A stretch of 58,508 nucleotides of DNA from Deltaproteobacteria bacterium (GTDB lineage Bacteria; Desulfobacterota; Binatia; UBA9968; JAJDTQ01): NCBI GenBank assembly GCA_028818775.1, contig JAPPNE010000147.1:1-58508 (forward strand). Direction: 5' to 3'. The notes below the pieces were generated by a model. The model searched no databases and was not told the origin of the DNA. It was given only the letters and a program-made list of their open reading frames with translations. The stretch's first letter is position 1. Each line of letters begins with the position of its first letter. This document shows, piece by piece, positions 17,109 to 25,666 of the stretch. A program made the translations under genes and the position numbers.

Positions 17109-17978
17109 TCAGGCTTCGAGATAACGGAGCGGGAAGGCCCGCCCGGCGAGACTGCCCACCGGCCCGAAGGCCAGCGACAGCGCGTAGGCGAGACCCGCGA
17201 CAAGGATGATCGCCGGCCCGGATGGCAGGCTGAAGTGATAGGAGAGAAGCATGCCGCTCAGGCTCGAGAGCATCGCAAAAGCAACGGCGGCGGCGATCAG
17301 TCCACCGATGCTGACTGCCCAGAATCGCGCGGCGGCCGCGGGAAGGATCATGATACCGACGGCCATCAGCGTGCCGAGCGCGTGAAAGCCGCCCAGGAGG
17401 TTCAGCACGACGAGGGCAAGAAACGTGAAGTGCGTCATGGCGCTGAGCCCGCTCACCGAGCGCAGGAACTGCGGATCCGCGCATTCGAGCACGAGCGGTC
17501 GAAACAGGGCCGCGAGCGCGAACAACGAAACGCTCGCGATGGAACAGAGAAGGATCAAGGCGTTGTCGTCGAGCGCGAGCACGGTGCCGAAAAGCACGTG
17601 CATCAGATCGACATTGTTGCCCCGGGTGGACACGATCAGCACGCCCAACGCCAGCGAGATCAGGTAGAAGGCCGCCAGACTCGCGTCCTCGCGCAGCACC
17701 GTGAAACGGGTCACGAAACCCGCAAGCAGCGCCACAACCATGCCTGAGAGCAGCCCGCCAACGGCCATCGCCCCAAGCGAGAGGCCCGCGAAGAGATAGC
17801 CGACGGCCACACCCGGAAGGATCGCACAAGCCATCGCGTCGCCCGTAAGGCTCATGCGGCGCAGCATCAGGAATACCCCGACCGGTGTCGCGCCCACCGA
17901 GATCGCAATGCAGCCCATCAGCGCGCGCCGCATGAAGCCGAAGTCGGCGAAGGGCTGGACGAGAACCTCCCACATCAT
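17109..17978 (-). CDS. znuB: Metal ABC transporter permease (ZnuB/MntB family)
   Basis: The 289-residue protein is almost entirely hydrophobic with seven or eight membrane segments. It has the ABC-3 family pattern, including GATPVGVFLMLRRMSLTGDA near the N-terminus and GGFHALGTLMAVGIMILPAA in the middle. The ATG at 17978 overlaps the ATPase stop by four bases (ATGA), so it is translationally coupled. Metal preference is inferred from the His-rich binding protein next door. Confidence 0.93.
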   Translation of the reverse strand: MMWEVLVQPFADFGFMRRALMGCIAISVGATPVGVFLMLRRMSLTGDAMACAILPGVAVGYLFAGLSLGAMAVGGLLSGMVVALLAGFVTRFTVLREDASLAAFYLISLALGVLIVSTRGNNVDLMHVLFGTVLALDDNALILLCSIASVSLFALAALFRPLVLECADPQFLRSVSGLSAMTHFTFLALVVLNLLGGFHALGTLMAVGIMILPAAAARFWAVSIGGLIAAAVAFAMLSSLSGMLLSYHFSLPSGPAIILVAGLAYALSLAFGPVGSLAGRAFPLRYLEA

Positions 17979-18718
17979 GCAACGCTCCTCCCCCAGGCAT
18001 GCGGGGTGGCGGCGCAGGCCTCGCACAGTTCGCGGGCGCGGCACTGGTTCTCGGCCGTCAGCACCTGCGCGGTGGGTCCATGGGCAACGAGCTCGCGCGC
18101 CAGCATCAGCGAGTGCGGAAAGTGAGCCCGCACCGTGTCGAAGTCGTGCAAAACGGCGAGCACCGTGCGGCCCTCGCCGTGCCAGCGCCGCACCACGCCG
18201 ATGAGATCGGCCGTTGTTCTCGCGTCAACCGCAGTGAAGGGCTCATCCAGCAGGACGAGCCCGGCATTCTGCAACAGAAGCCGCGCGAAGAGCGCGCGCT
18301 GTAGCTCGCCGCCCGACAGCGACCCGATGGGCCGCTTCTCGAACCCTTCGAGGCCCACCGCGGAAATCGCTTCGGCGACGCGTGCGTGGTGAATGGCCCG
18401 CAAGCCGGCAAAACCGCCGATCTCCCGCCAGAGGCCCATCGCCACGAGGTCGGCGACGGCGATCGGGAAAGACCGGTCGACGTCCGATTGCTGCGGCAGG
18501 TAGGCGATTCCGCCCCGCGCGATCCGGCCCAAGGCGATCCGACCTTCGAGCGGGCGGAGTGAGCCGATCACTCCCTTCAGCACCGTGGATTTGCCGGCCC
18601 CGTTGGGTCCGACGATGGCCGTCAGGCTGCCCTCGGCGATCTCGACACAGAGGCGGTGCACCGCGGGATGCCGATCGTAGCCGAGGGTCAGGTCCTGAAA
18701 CTCGAGGGCGCAGGTCAT
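17975..18718 (-). CDS. znuC: Zinc ABC transporter ATP-binding protein
   Basis: The 247-residue ATPase has Walker A GPNGAGKST, Q-loop AYLPQQSDVDRSFP, signature SGGELQRALFARL and Walker B LVLLDEPF, followed by the switch histidine in VLHDF. The DVDRSFPI segment is typical of metal-importing ABC-3 ATPases. ATG 18718 overlaps the stop of a 44-residue ORF by four bases, which places that small ORF in the operon. A further upstream start would run through that ORF and is unlikely. Confidence 0.93.
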   Translation of the reverse strand: MTCALEFQDLTLGYDRHPAVHRLCVEIAEGSLTAIVGPNGAGKSTVLKGVIGSLRPLEGRIALGRIARGGIAYLPQQSDVDRSFPIAVADLVAMGLWREIGGFAGLRAIHHARVAEAISAVGLEGFEKRPIGSLSGGELQRALFARLLLQNAGLVLLDEPFTAVDARTTADLIGVVRRWHGEGRTVLAVLHDFDTVRAHFPHSLMLARELVAHGPTAQVLTAENQCRARELCEACAATPHAWGRSVA

Positions 18719-18849
18719 GGCCCCCCCGGCGTGGACGTCGCCCAGAAGAACGCGCCCCAAAGCGCGGCTACGATCAGGGCGGCGCCGACCAGCCGGGGGC
18801 CGGCGCCGAGCGGCAGCAGCCGGACTGAAGCGCCGAGCCGCGCCCTCAT
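18715..18849 (-). CDS. Small single-helix membrane protein, second ORF of the zinc operon
   Basis: The 44-residue product MRARLGASVRLLPLG... has a basic N-terminus and one clear membrane helix (LVGAALIVAALWGAFFWATS). Its ATG overlaps the stop of the preceding small ORF (ATGA), and its own stop overlaps the znuC start in the same way. Two four-base couplings in a row are hard to get by chance in non-coding DNA. No family recognised. It may be an accessory subunit of the transporter or a leader peptide that couples translation. Confidence 0.5.
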   Translation of the reverse strand: MRARLGASVRLLPLGAGPRLVGAALIVAALWGAFFWATSTPGGP

Positions 18850-18980
18850 GACAGCGCCCCCTGAGCGGGGGCGCTCACGTCCACCCGCCGCGACGGTCCA
18901 TGCGTATACCGGCTCTCCATGAGCACCAGCGACAGCACGACGGCAGCACGCGGCCACCGCCGTGTGAAAGTACGTGTCAT
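18846..18980 (-). CDS. Small exported or membrane peptide, first ORF of the zinc operon
   Basis: The 44-residue product starts MTRTFTRRWPRAAVVLSLVL, a basic region and a short hydrophobic stretch like a signal or anchor, followed by a polar tail ending QGALS. A GAGGA ribosome site lies about 10 bases before ATG 18980. The stop overlaps the next start (ATGA). An overlapping reading in another frame (ATG 18996) runs into the second small ORF and lacks a ribosome site. Function unknown. It is the first gene after the palindromic operator. Confidence 0.4.
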   Translation of the reverse strand: MTRTFTRRWPRAAVVLSLVLMESRYTHGPSRRVDVSAPAQGALS

Positions 18981-19049
18981 GTGCATTTTTCCTCATGCAG
19001 GCCTCCCGAACGAGGCCGCGCGGCCATATTCTGGAGCCCCGCGATAGAG

Positions 19050-19085
19050 TTATTGATATTATTATATCAATAATGAACTCGTCAA
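19050..19085 (-). promoter_or_regulatory. Promoter with palindromic metalloregulator (Zur-like) operator for the zinc operon
   Basis: TTATTGATAT (19050-19059) and ATATCAATAA (19064-19073) form a perfect 10-4-10 inverted repeat, strikingly AT-rich in this GC-rich region. On the minus strand a -35 box TTGACG (19085-19080) and -10 box AATAAT (19063-19058), 16 bases apart, overlay the palindrome. A bound dimer would therefore block RNA polymerase. A Fur-superfamily repressor, most likely Zur given the genes downstream, is the natural candidate. Confidence 0.65.
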
Positions 19086-19231
19086 GCCCCCACCCGCGGT
19101 TTTCGTTGTCACCTCCCCGGTGACGTTGCGCTTGGCCTATCGGGTGCAGGTGCGGGGCGTGAACAGAGCGGAAGCGGGACGGCGGCGTACGGCACGGTCA
19201 CGCCGAAGGCGACGGTGACCGGCTCGACCTC

Positions 19232-22200
19232 TCAACGCGCCCGGCGCACGTGCAGGAAGGCGCGCAACGCCAGGTCCAGCAGGAAGACGCCGAGGCCGGC
19301 GGCGGCGAGCGCCCACCAGATGCCGCGGACCGATCCGGCGGCGTCGGGGTCGGCGGTGAAGAGACCTTCGATGTCCTCGGCCAGGGTGTTCGCCTGCAGC
19401 ACCTTGCCGCCCGTCTCCCGGGCCAAGCGCTCCAGCAACTCCTGGTTGGCGTTCATTTCGCGATACTCCTGCGAGAACGGGACGATGAACGGGACGGTGA
19501 AGGCAAGGGGAGACGCGGCGGCGGACCCGACGGCAGACGCGGCGGCACCCATCGCCAGGTTGGGAACCAGGGGAGGCACCCCCGGGAGCACGCCGGTGGG
19601 GTGCTGGACGGTGAGCAGGTTGATGCCCCGGCTCGGGGTGGCGAAGCGGGTCTGGTAGCGGCCCGGCGCCACCTGCCGGAAGGTCTCCTCCTGCAAGGTC
19701 TCGTCGGCGCGGGTTAGGAGTCCCTGAAGCTTTAGGTGGTTCACGGGCCGTCCCGAAGCCGAGAAGAGATCCACCACCGCGCTCATGGCCTCACCCTCGC
19801 GCACGAAGTCCGTACGCAGACGATGCTCGGAGACGTTCCGCACCGCCAGCCGGGCCATCTGCGCGGCCCATCTGGAGAACGCGGGCCACTGCACCCAGTG
19901 GCGCCCCCAGCGGCCCGAGACGTCCGAGGTGAAGGCGTACACACGTCCCAGCCCGTAGCGCCACGACACCAGCAGCGGGTCCTCGCCGGCGCGCAGGTGG
20001 ACCTCTGCGCGCGGCTTCACGTGGGTCAGGACGTAGCCCAGGATCTGCGGCAGCGGCTGCCCCGTCAGCCCGCGCATGGGCCCCGAACCCCCCAGCGCCA
20101 CCGGCGTCACGGTCTTCTCCACCAGCAGGTCCCGCGAGATGAGCAGCGTCTCGGTGGTGAAGATCTGCGGGATGGTGCGCGGGTCCACGGTGGCGTAGCT
20201 GCGCCCACGGCCGCCCTGGGCAAGCTGGGTCATGAGCCGCCGGTCGGCGTCGCCGCCGATGGAGACCGTGGAGACCGTGATGCGGTCCCGGGCCATGCGG
20301 GTGACCTGCTCCACCAAGTCCGCCTTCTCGGTGAGGCCGTCGGACAGCACCAACACATGCTTGATGGCGGCCTTCTTCTCGGCGAGGGCGCGGCGGCCCT
20401 CTACCATGGCCTTGAGCAGGTCCGTGCCGCCGTCGGAGGTGAGCCGGGCGACGTCCTCGGCGATGCTCTCACCGCCGCCGGCCTGCCGGAACGGCACCAC
20501 CCACTCCCAGTTGGAATCGAACGCGAGGATGCCCACCTCGTCGCTGGGGTTGAGCAGCTCGGCCGACGCCATGGTGGCGGCCTTGGCCAGATCCAGCTTG
20601 GTGGTACCGAAGGGGCCGCCGCCCATGCTGCCGGACTTGTCCACCACGAAGAGCAGCGCCACGTGGGGCAACTCCATGCGCACCGGCGGACGCATCTCCA
20701 CCGGCAGCGTCTGCTCCAGGGGCGTGCGATAGTATCCGCCGGCGCCGTAGCTGCGGGTGCCGCCGAGCACGATGAGGCCGCCGCCGAGATCTCGCACGAA
20801 GCGCTCGATGCGCTCCATCTTGACCTGCGAGAGCTGGTAGGCGGGGACGTTGTCCAGCACCAGCAGGTCGAAGCCCGACAGCTCGGGCAGGGTGAGGTTG
20901 GCCCGCGCCGGGGTCTTCTCCTCCACCTCGTAACCCTGGACCCGCAGCGCCTCGGCCATGAAGCGCCGGGCCGCGTCCGGGTCGTGGAGGTAGAGGATGC
21001 GCGAAGGTCCCTTGACGCTGACGATGCCCTGCAGCAGGTTGTTCTCCGCCAGCACGTCCGCGTCCGCCTCCACCATCAGCTCGTAGGTGTGGGTGCCGCG
21101 CCGGTCCACGCTGTCGGTGAAGCTGAGCCAGTTGGCGCCGGGGGCCAGTTCCCGGCGCGTGGAGCGGATCACGCGTCCGTCGCGCAGCAGGGATATGCTG
21201 GCGGACGACGCCCCGGCGCTGGTGAGGGCGGCCTTGATCTCGAAGGTCTCGCCGCTGTCCACCACCGAGGGCACCGAGAACTCGGACAGGTAGACCTCGT
21301 TCCGGCCCTCCGCGAGGCTTACCGGATACGGCCACACGGCCACTCCGTGGGAACGCAGCATGGGCAGCACCCGCTCCACCGAGCCGCGGTTCTCGTTGGC
21401 GTCCGAGATGAGCACGATGCGGCTCTCGCGCCCCTCGCTCAGCTCTCCAAGGGCGCCCTGAATGGCCGCCGCCAGGTCGGTGGCGTCGCGCTCGGGCGGG
21501 GGCGGCAGCTCGCTCACCGGGATCTCGTCGGTGGGGAGAAACTCCCACTGGGGGCGCCGCGCGAAGGAGAACAGGCCCAGGCGCACCTTGGGGTTCAACT
21601 TCTCCTGGGCGCGCTCCAGCATGTCCGCGGCGCGCGCGCGGGCCTCCTCCCCGACGCTGTGGGAGAGGTCCACGGCCATGACCACGTCCAACTCGGGGTC
21701 CTCCGCCAGCATGCGCGGGTTCACCAGGGCCAGCACCAGCACCGCGGCCGCGGGAACCCGCAGCCACAGCGGCAGCAGCGACCGGCGCATGCGGCAGACC
21801 AGCACGCACTCCGCCAGGAGCAACGCCAAACCCAGCACCAGCAACACCGGCCAAAGGTCGAAGCGGGCGCCCGGGGCGCTCTCGGCCGCCGCCGGCGCGG
21901 CCTCCGCGGGCTCCGCCCGGTACGACGGCCGGATGCGCGACTCCTCCTCGCTGAACAGGTTCACCGCGAACTCGCCGTCCCCGCGCGTCCCGCTGAACTG
22001 GTAGAAACCCACCTCCGCGGTGTCGCTGTAGGTGCCGGTGCGTTCCCGGGTGCGCACGGGGAGGGTCTCGCCCGACGGGCTCACGAACACCAGTTGCTCC
22101 TCGTCCACGCCCACGTCGGCTACGAACGGCAGGCCCGCGGCCACCTGGCTGGCCGGGAACTCGCGAGACGCGGGCCGGAACCAGGAGAAGGCGTTGCGCA

Positions 22201-23632
22201 CCAGCAACGGGAACGACACACGGAACGGAAGATCCGACCGGGTGAGGTCGAAGGCGAAGACCAGCGCCTTGAGGTCGCCCTTCTCCACCACGTGGATCAA
22301 GGGCCCGCCCTCGGACGCCGCCAGGGAAACGCCTCCACCGTCGGCCGCGAGCGCCAGGGCGTCGCGCACCACCAGCCCGTCGAGACGCACGCCCGCCGCC
22401 AGCGGGTGCGCGGAATCGGCCGACGCCAACACCGGCCGGGGGGCCACTCCGGCCACGCGCAGCCCCAGCCCTTCCGGCACCGTGCGCATGAGGATGAAGT
22501 TGCCGCGCTCAAGGGGCGGCGCCGGCACCCGGTCAAGCATCACCACGTCGTAGGCGGCCACCTGCTCGGTGACCCGGTCCTCCGGGATGCGGTCGATGCG
22601 CGCCAGGGTGACGTGGGGGAAATAGCGCAACAGCCGTTCCAGGTACGGGTTGCCGGGCCCCACGTAGAGCACCCGCGTGGGGCGTTCGTCCGGGAAGGAC
22701 AGATACGCGCGGTTGTCGGTCTGGAGGTCGTCGTCGACGGCCAGCAGGGCGGTGGCGCGCCCGCGCAGGGGACCCGGAACGCCGTAGATCAGCACCTCGC
22801 GGGCGGACGGCCCCAGGGACAGCAGCGTGCGGCTCACCACCCGGTCGGCCACGGTGACCACCAGCGGCGCGTGCACCGGCCGCTCGGTGAAGTTCTGCAC
22901 CAGCACCATGGCCTCGTACTCGTCGGCCTCGCCGGGCACCCGGCGAAACTGGAAACCCAGGATGCCGACGTTGTCCGCGCCGCCCTCCACCTGCACCAGC
23001 TCCAGGTAGGATGCGGCCCACGGCAACTCCTCGATGCCCTTGAAGGCGCCGTCGGTGAGCACCACCACCCGGTGCGGCCCCTGGCGCTTGAGGAACGTGT
23101 GCGCCAGCAGCACCGCCTCCTTCACCGGCGCCTCGGCGTCGGTGGCGGACAGGTCCCGCGCGGTGCGCCGGAGCCGGGCGCGGTCCCGTGTGAAGGGCTG
23201 CACCACCACGGGCTCCGCCGCCGCCCCGATGATCATCATGCGGTCGCCGCCGCCGAGCCCGTCGATGCGCCGGAGCAGTTCTTCCCGGGCGGCGTCGAAG
23301 CGCACGCCGGACGCGCCGGCCGCCTTCATGCTGGCGCTCTGGTCCATCACCACCACCCAGTCGCGGGCGCCGGCGCCCACGCCCAGGAGCGCGGGGCCCG
23401 CCAGCGCGGTGATGACCGCCAGGGCCGCCAGGAGTTGCAGGATCAACGGCAGGTTGCGGTGCCAGAGCCAGCCCAGGCGGCGGCCCATGGGGCGTTCCCG
23501 CAGCACCTTCTCCAGGAGGAACAATGCGGTTACGGGGACACGTGGACCCCTGGGCCGCAGGCTGTTGAGCAGCAGGATGAGCGGCACCGCTCCGAGCAGG
23601 ATGAAGAAGGCGGTGGGGAAGAGCCAGAGCAC
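19232..23632 (-). CDS. Giant membrane protein with three von Willebrand A domains
   Basis: The 1,466-residue product opens like BatA/DUF1194-type proteins: two helices near residues 4-22 and 60-85, then VWA 1 with MIDAS DQSAS (Asp97). A second helix pair (about 590-640) precedes VWA 2 (DLSHS, about residue 652). Next comes a glutamine-amidotransferase-like Rossmann region (about 880-960: FDLLVLDNVPAY, LGGGLIVLGG). VWA 3 follows (DKSGSMGGG, about residue 993), then a beta-rich region and a C-terminal helix. Most genomes encode these parts as two or more proteins. The gene is five bases downstream of DUF58. MoxR-DUF58-VWA operons act in metal insertion, aerotolerance or envelope assembly; the target here is unknown. 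Confidence 0.8.
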   Translation of the reverse strand: MLWLFPTAFFILLGAVPLILLLNSLRPRGPRVPVTALFLLEKVLRERPMGRRLGWLWHRNLPLILQLLAALAVITALAGPALLGVGAGARDWVVVMDQSASMKAAGASGVRFDAAREELLRRIDGLGGGDRMMIIGAAAEPVVVQPFTRDRARLRRTARDLSATDAEAPVKEAVLLAHTFLKRQGPHRVVVLTDGAFKGIEELPWAASYLELVQVEGGADNVGILGFQFRRVPGEADEYEAMVLVQNFTERPVHAPLVVTVADRVVSRTLLSLGPSAREVLIYGVPGPLRGRATALLAVDDDLQTDNRAYLSFPDERPTRVLYVGPGNPYLERLLRYFPHVTLARIDRIPEDRVTEQVAAYDVVMLDRVPAPPLERGNFILMRTVPEGLGLRVAGVAPRPVLASADSAHPLAAGVRLDGLVVRDALALAADGGGVSLAASEGGPLIHVVEKGDLKALVFAFDLTRSDLPFRVSFPLLVRNAFSWFRPASREFPASQVAAGLPFVADVGVDEEQLVFVSPSGETLPVRTRERTGTYSDTAEVGFYQFSGTRGDGEFAVNLFSEEESRIRPSYRAEPAEAAPAAAESAPGARFDLWPVLLVLGLALLLAECVLVCRMRRSLLPLWLRVPAAAVLVLALVNPRMLAEDPELDVVMAVDLSHSVGEEARARAADMLERAQEKLNPKVRLGLFSFARRPQWEFLPTDEIPVSELPPPPERDATDLAAAIQGALGELSEGRESRIVLISDANENRGSVERVLPMLRSHGVAVWPYPVSLAEGRNEVYLSEFSVPSVVDSGETFEIKAALTSAGASSASISLLRDGRVIRSTRRELAPGANWLSFTDSVDRRGTHTYELMVEADADVLAENNLLQGIVSVKGPSRILYLHDPDAARRFMAEALRVQGYEVEEKTPARANLTLPELSGFDLLVLDNVPAYQLSQVKMERIERFVRDLGGGLIVLGGTRSYGAGGYYRTPLEQTLPVEMRPPVRMELPHVALLFVVDKSGSMGGGPFGTTKLDLAKAATMASAELLNPSDEVGILAFDSNWEWVVPFRQAGGGESIAEDVARLTSDGGTDLLKAMVEGRRALAEKKAAIKHVLVLSDGLTEKADLVEQVTRMARDRITVSTVSIGGDADRRLMTQLAQGGRGRSYATVDPRTIPQIFTTETLLISRDLLVEKTVTPVALGGSGPMRGLTGQPLPQILGYVLTHVKPRAEVHLRAGEDPLLVSWRYGLGRVYAFTSDVSGRWGRHWVQWPAFSRWAAQMARLAVRNVSEHRLRTDFVREGEAMSAVVDLFSASGRPVNHLKLQGLLTRADETLQEETFRQVAPGRYQTRFATPSRGINLLTVQHPTGVLPGVPPLVPNLAMGAAASAVGSAAASPLAFTVPFIVPFSQEYREMNANQELLERLARETGGKVLQANTLAEDIEGLFTADPDAAGSVRGIWWALAAAGLGVFLLDLALRAFLHVRRAR

Positions 23633-23636
23633 GGCG

Positions 23637-24542
23637 TTATCCGGGTCGTCTGTCCTGGGTCAGGTAGCGCAGGACGAAGTCGTCGAAGGGGACGTCGCTG
23701 GTGGTGCGGCGGTAGTCCATGGCCTGGCTCTCGCAGAAACGCCGGGTGCCGTCGAAGTACGCCTCCACCTCCCGGTGGAAGCGTTCGGCCAGGTCGCCGT
23801 CGAGGAACACCCGCCGTTCCCGGTCGCTCTCCACGTCCACCAGGGACACGTCGCCGTCTGGATCCAGCCGGTTCTCGCCCTCCCCCAGGACGTGCACCAG
23901 AAGGACATCGTGCCGCTTCCGCGCCAGCTCCTCCAGCCCGGCGCGGCAGCCGGCAGCGTCCAGCAGGTCGCTGAACAGCACCACGAGACCGGGCCGCGGA
24001 TAGATCCGGGTGAAGGTCTTCATGGACGCCTCCAGGTCGGTGCGGCCGGCGGGAGCCAGTTCCTCGAGGAAGTTGAACAGCGACAGGATCTGGCCCCGGG
24101 TGCGCGCCGGCGGCAACTGCGCCCCCACGTCCGCGGCAAAGCCCATGGCCCCGACCCGGTCGTGGGTCTTGAGGCCGATGTAGCCCAGGGCCGCGGCCAC
24201 GTTCTTGGCGAACTCCAGCTTGGCGGGGTCTCCCTGGGCCATGGACAGGCTGGCGTCCAGCAGGAGATAGACCGTGATCTCCTCCTCGGCCGTGAACACC
24301 TTGAGCAGCAGCCGCTCCAGGCGCCCGTACACGTTCCAGTCCACGTAGCGCAGGTCGTCGCCTTGGCTGTACTTGCGGAAGTCCGAGAACTCCAGGCTGT
24401 AGCCCTTGCGGATGGTCGGGTGCTCGCCCCGGGCCACGCCCCAGCTCAGGCGCTTGGCCACCAGGCGCAGCTTGTCCAGCCGCGCCAGGAAGTCGGGCTC
24501 GAGGAAGCGGTGCGCCTCGGAGCGCGCCTCGGCCACCGCCAT
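23637..24542 (-). CDS. DUF58 domain-containing protein
   Basis: The 301-residue product contains the DUF58 core GEHPTIRKGYSLEFSDFRKY and DLRYVDWNVYGR, followed by a degenerate VWA-like half (LLLDASLSMAQGDPAKLEFA). From established knowledge, DUF58 proteins act with MoxR ATPases, probably linking the ATPase to VWA client proteins. ATG 24542 shares one base with the moxR stop codon, so the two are coupled. The giant VWA gene begins five bases after its stop. Confidence 0.92.
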   Translation of the reverse strand: MAVAEARSEAHRFLEPDFLARLDKLRLVAKRLSWGVARGEHPTIRKGYSLEFSDFRKYSQGDDLRYVDWNVYGRLERLLLKVFTAEEEITVYLLLDASLSMAQGDPAKLEFAKNVAAALGYIGLKTHDRVGAMGFAADVGAQLPPARTRGQILSLFNFLEELAPAGRTDLEASMKTFTRIYPRPGLVVLFSDLLDAAGCRAGLEELARKRHDVLLVHVLGEGENRLDPDGDVSLVDVESDRERRVFLDGDLAERFHREVEAYFDGTRRFCESQAMDYRRTTSDVPFDDFVLRYLTQDRRPG

Positions 24543-25567
24543 CAGGCCTGCACCTCCGGCACCCGCGCCAGCACCTCTTCCAGCACCGCCTCCGGCGCGA
24601 TGCCCGAGGCCTCCGCCGCCAGGTTGAGCAGCAGCCGGTGGCGCAGGCTCGGCATCAGGTCGCGGCGGATGTCCTCGAACGAAACGTTGGGCCGCCCGGA
24701 GAGCAACGCCCGCGCCTTGGCCGCCAGGATGACCGCCTGCAGGCCGCGGGGGCTGGCGCCGTACTGCACGTACTTGCGCGCCAGCTCCGTGCTGTGCTCG
24801 GTCTCGGAGTGGGTCGCCATCACCAAGCGCACGGCATAGTCGCGCACCGCGGCGGCCAGCGGCACCGCCCGCACCGCCGCGCGCATCTCCAGCACGGACT
24901 CCGCCGCCAGCACCTTGGCGAGGGCCCCGGACGGCGCGGCGGTGGTGAGATCGGCGATGCGCGCCATCTCGTCGTACGAGGGGTAACGGACGATGAGCTT
25001 GAAAAAGAAGCGGTCCACCTGCGCCTCCGGCAGCGGATAGGTCCCCTCCATCTCGATGGGGTTCTGGGTGGCCAGGACCATGAACGGGCTGGGGATGGCA
25101 TGAAGCGCGCCGCCCGCGGTGACGCTCTGGTCCTGCATCGCCTCCAGCAGCGCCGACTGGGTCTTGGGCGTGGCCCGGTTGATCTCGTCGGCCAGCACGA
25201 TGTTGGCGAACACCGGACCGGCCTCGAACACGAACACCTTGCGCCCCGACGCGTCCTCGTTGACCACGTTGGTGCCGGTGATGTCCGCGGGCATGAGGTC
25301 CGGGGTGAACTGGATGCGCGAGAAGCTGAGGTCCATGAGTTCCCCCAGCGAGCGCACGATCAGGGTCTTGCCCAGACCCGGCACCCCCTCCAGCAGGCAA
25401 TGCCCGCCGCACACGAGCGCGATGAAGATGCCCTCGATGAGCTCCTCGTGGCCCACCACGGCCTTGTGCATCTCGCTCTTGACTTCCTCGAACGACCGCT
25501 GGGCGTTCAGCATTCGGGTGCGTACGCCCTCGGTCGTGGTTTCCTCGGTGGTTGCTTCCAGTGTCAC
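24542..25567 (-). CDS. MoxR-family AAA+ ATPase
   Basis: The 341-residue ATPase has Walker A EGVPGLGKT, Walker B ILADEINRATPKTQSALLE, sensor 1 LATQNPIE and the VDRFFFK segment, with the MoxR lid domain behind them. MoxR ATPases are chaperones that mature VWA-containing or metal proteins. The GTG at 25567 has a GGGGAG ribosome site. An internal ATG (MLNAQRSFEEV) is the start many relatives use, so the first 18 residues are uncertain. The 99-base gap upstream holds nothing recognised. Confidence 0.94.
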   Translation of the reverse strand: MTLEATTEETTTEGVRTRMLNAQRSFEEVKSEMHKAVVGHEELIEGIFIALVCGGHCLLEGVPGLGKTLIVRSLGELMDLSFSRIQFTPDLMPADITGTNVVNEDASGRKVFVFEAGPVFANIVLADEINRATPKTQSALLEAMQDQSVTAGGALHAIPSPFMVLATQNPIEMEGTYPLPEAQVDRFFFKLIVRYPSYDEMARIADLTTAAPSGALAKVLAAESVLEMRAAVRAVPLAAAVRDYAVRLVMATHSETEHSTELARKYVQYGASPRGLQAVILAAKARALLSGRPNVSFEDIRRDLMPSLRHRLLLNLAAEASGIAPEAVLEEVLARVPEVQA

Positions 25568-25666
25568 GTTCGCGTCGCTCCCCGGAACCCGGCGCGCTCA
25601 CGGCACGGCGCGGGCAGATGGCGATCCGCTTCCACGTCCGTACCCTGCGGCGGCGCGGGCTTCCGA

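Noticed and set aside
19736..23974. 1,412-residue open frame on the plus strand
   Set aside because: It is the antisense shadow of the triple-VWA and DUF58 genes. It is low-complexity (His/Arg/Gly/Val-rich) with no domain, as expected from GC-biased third codon positions.
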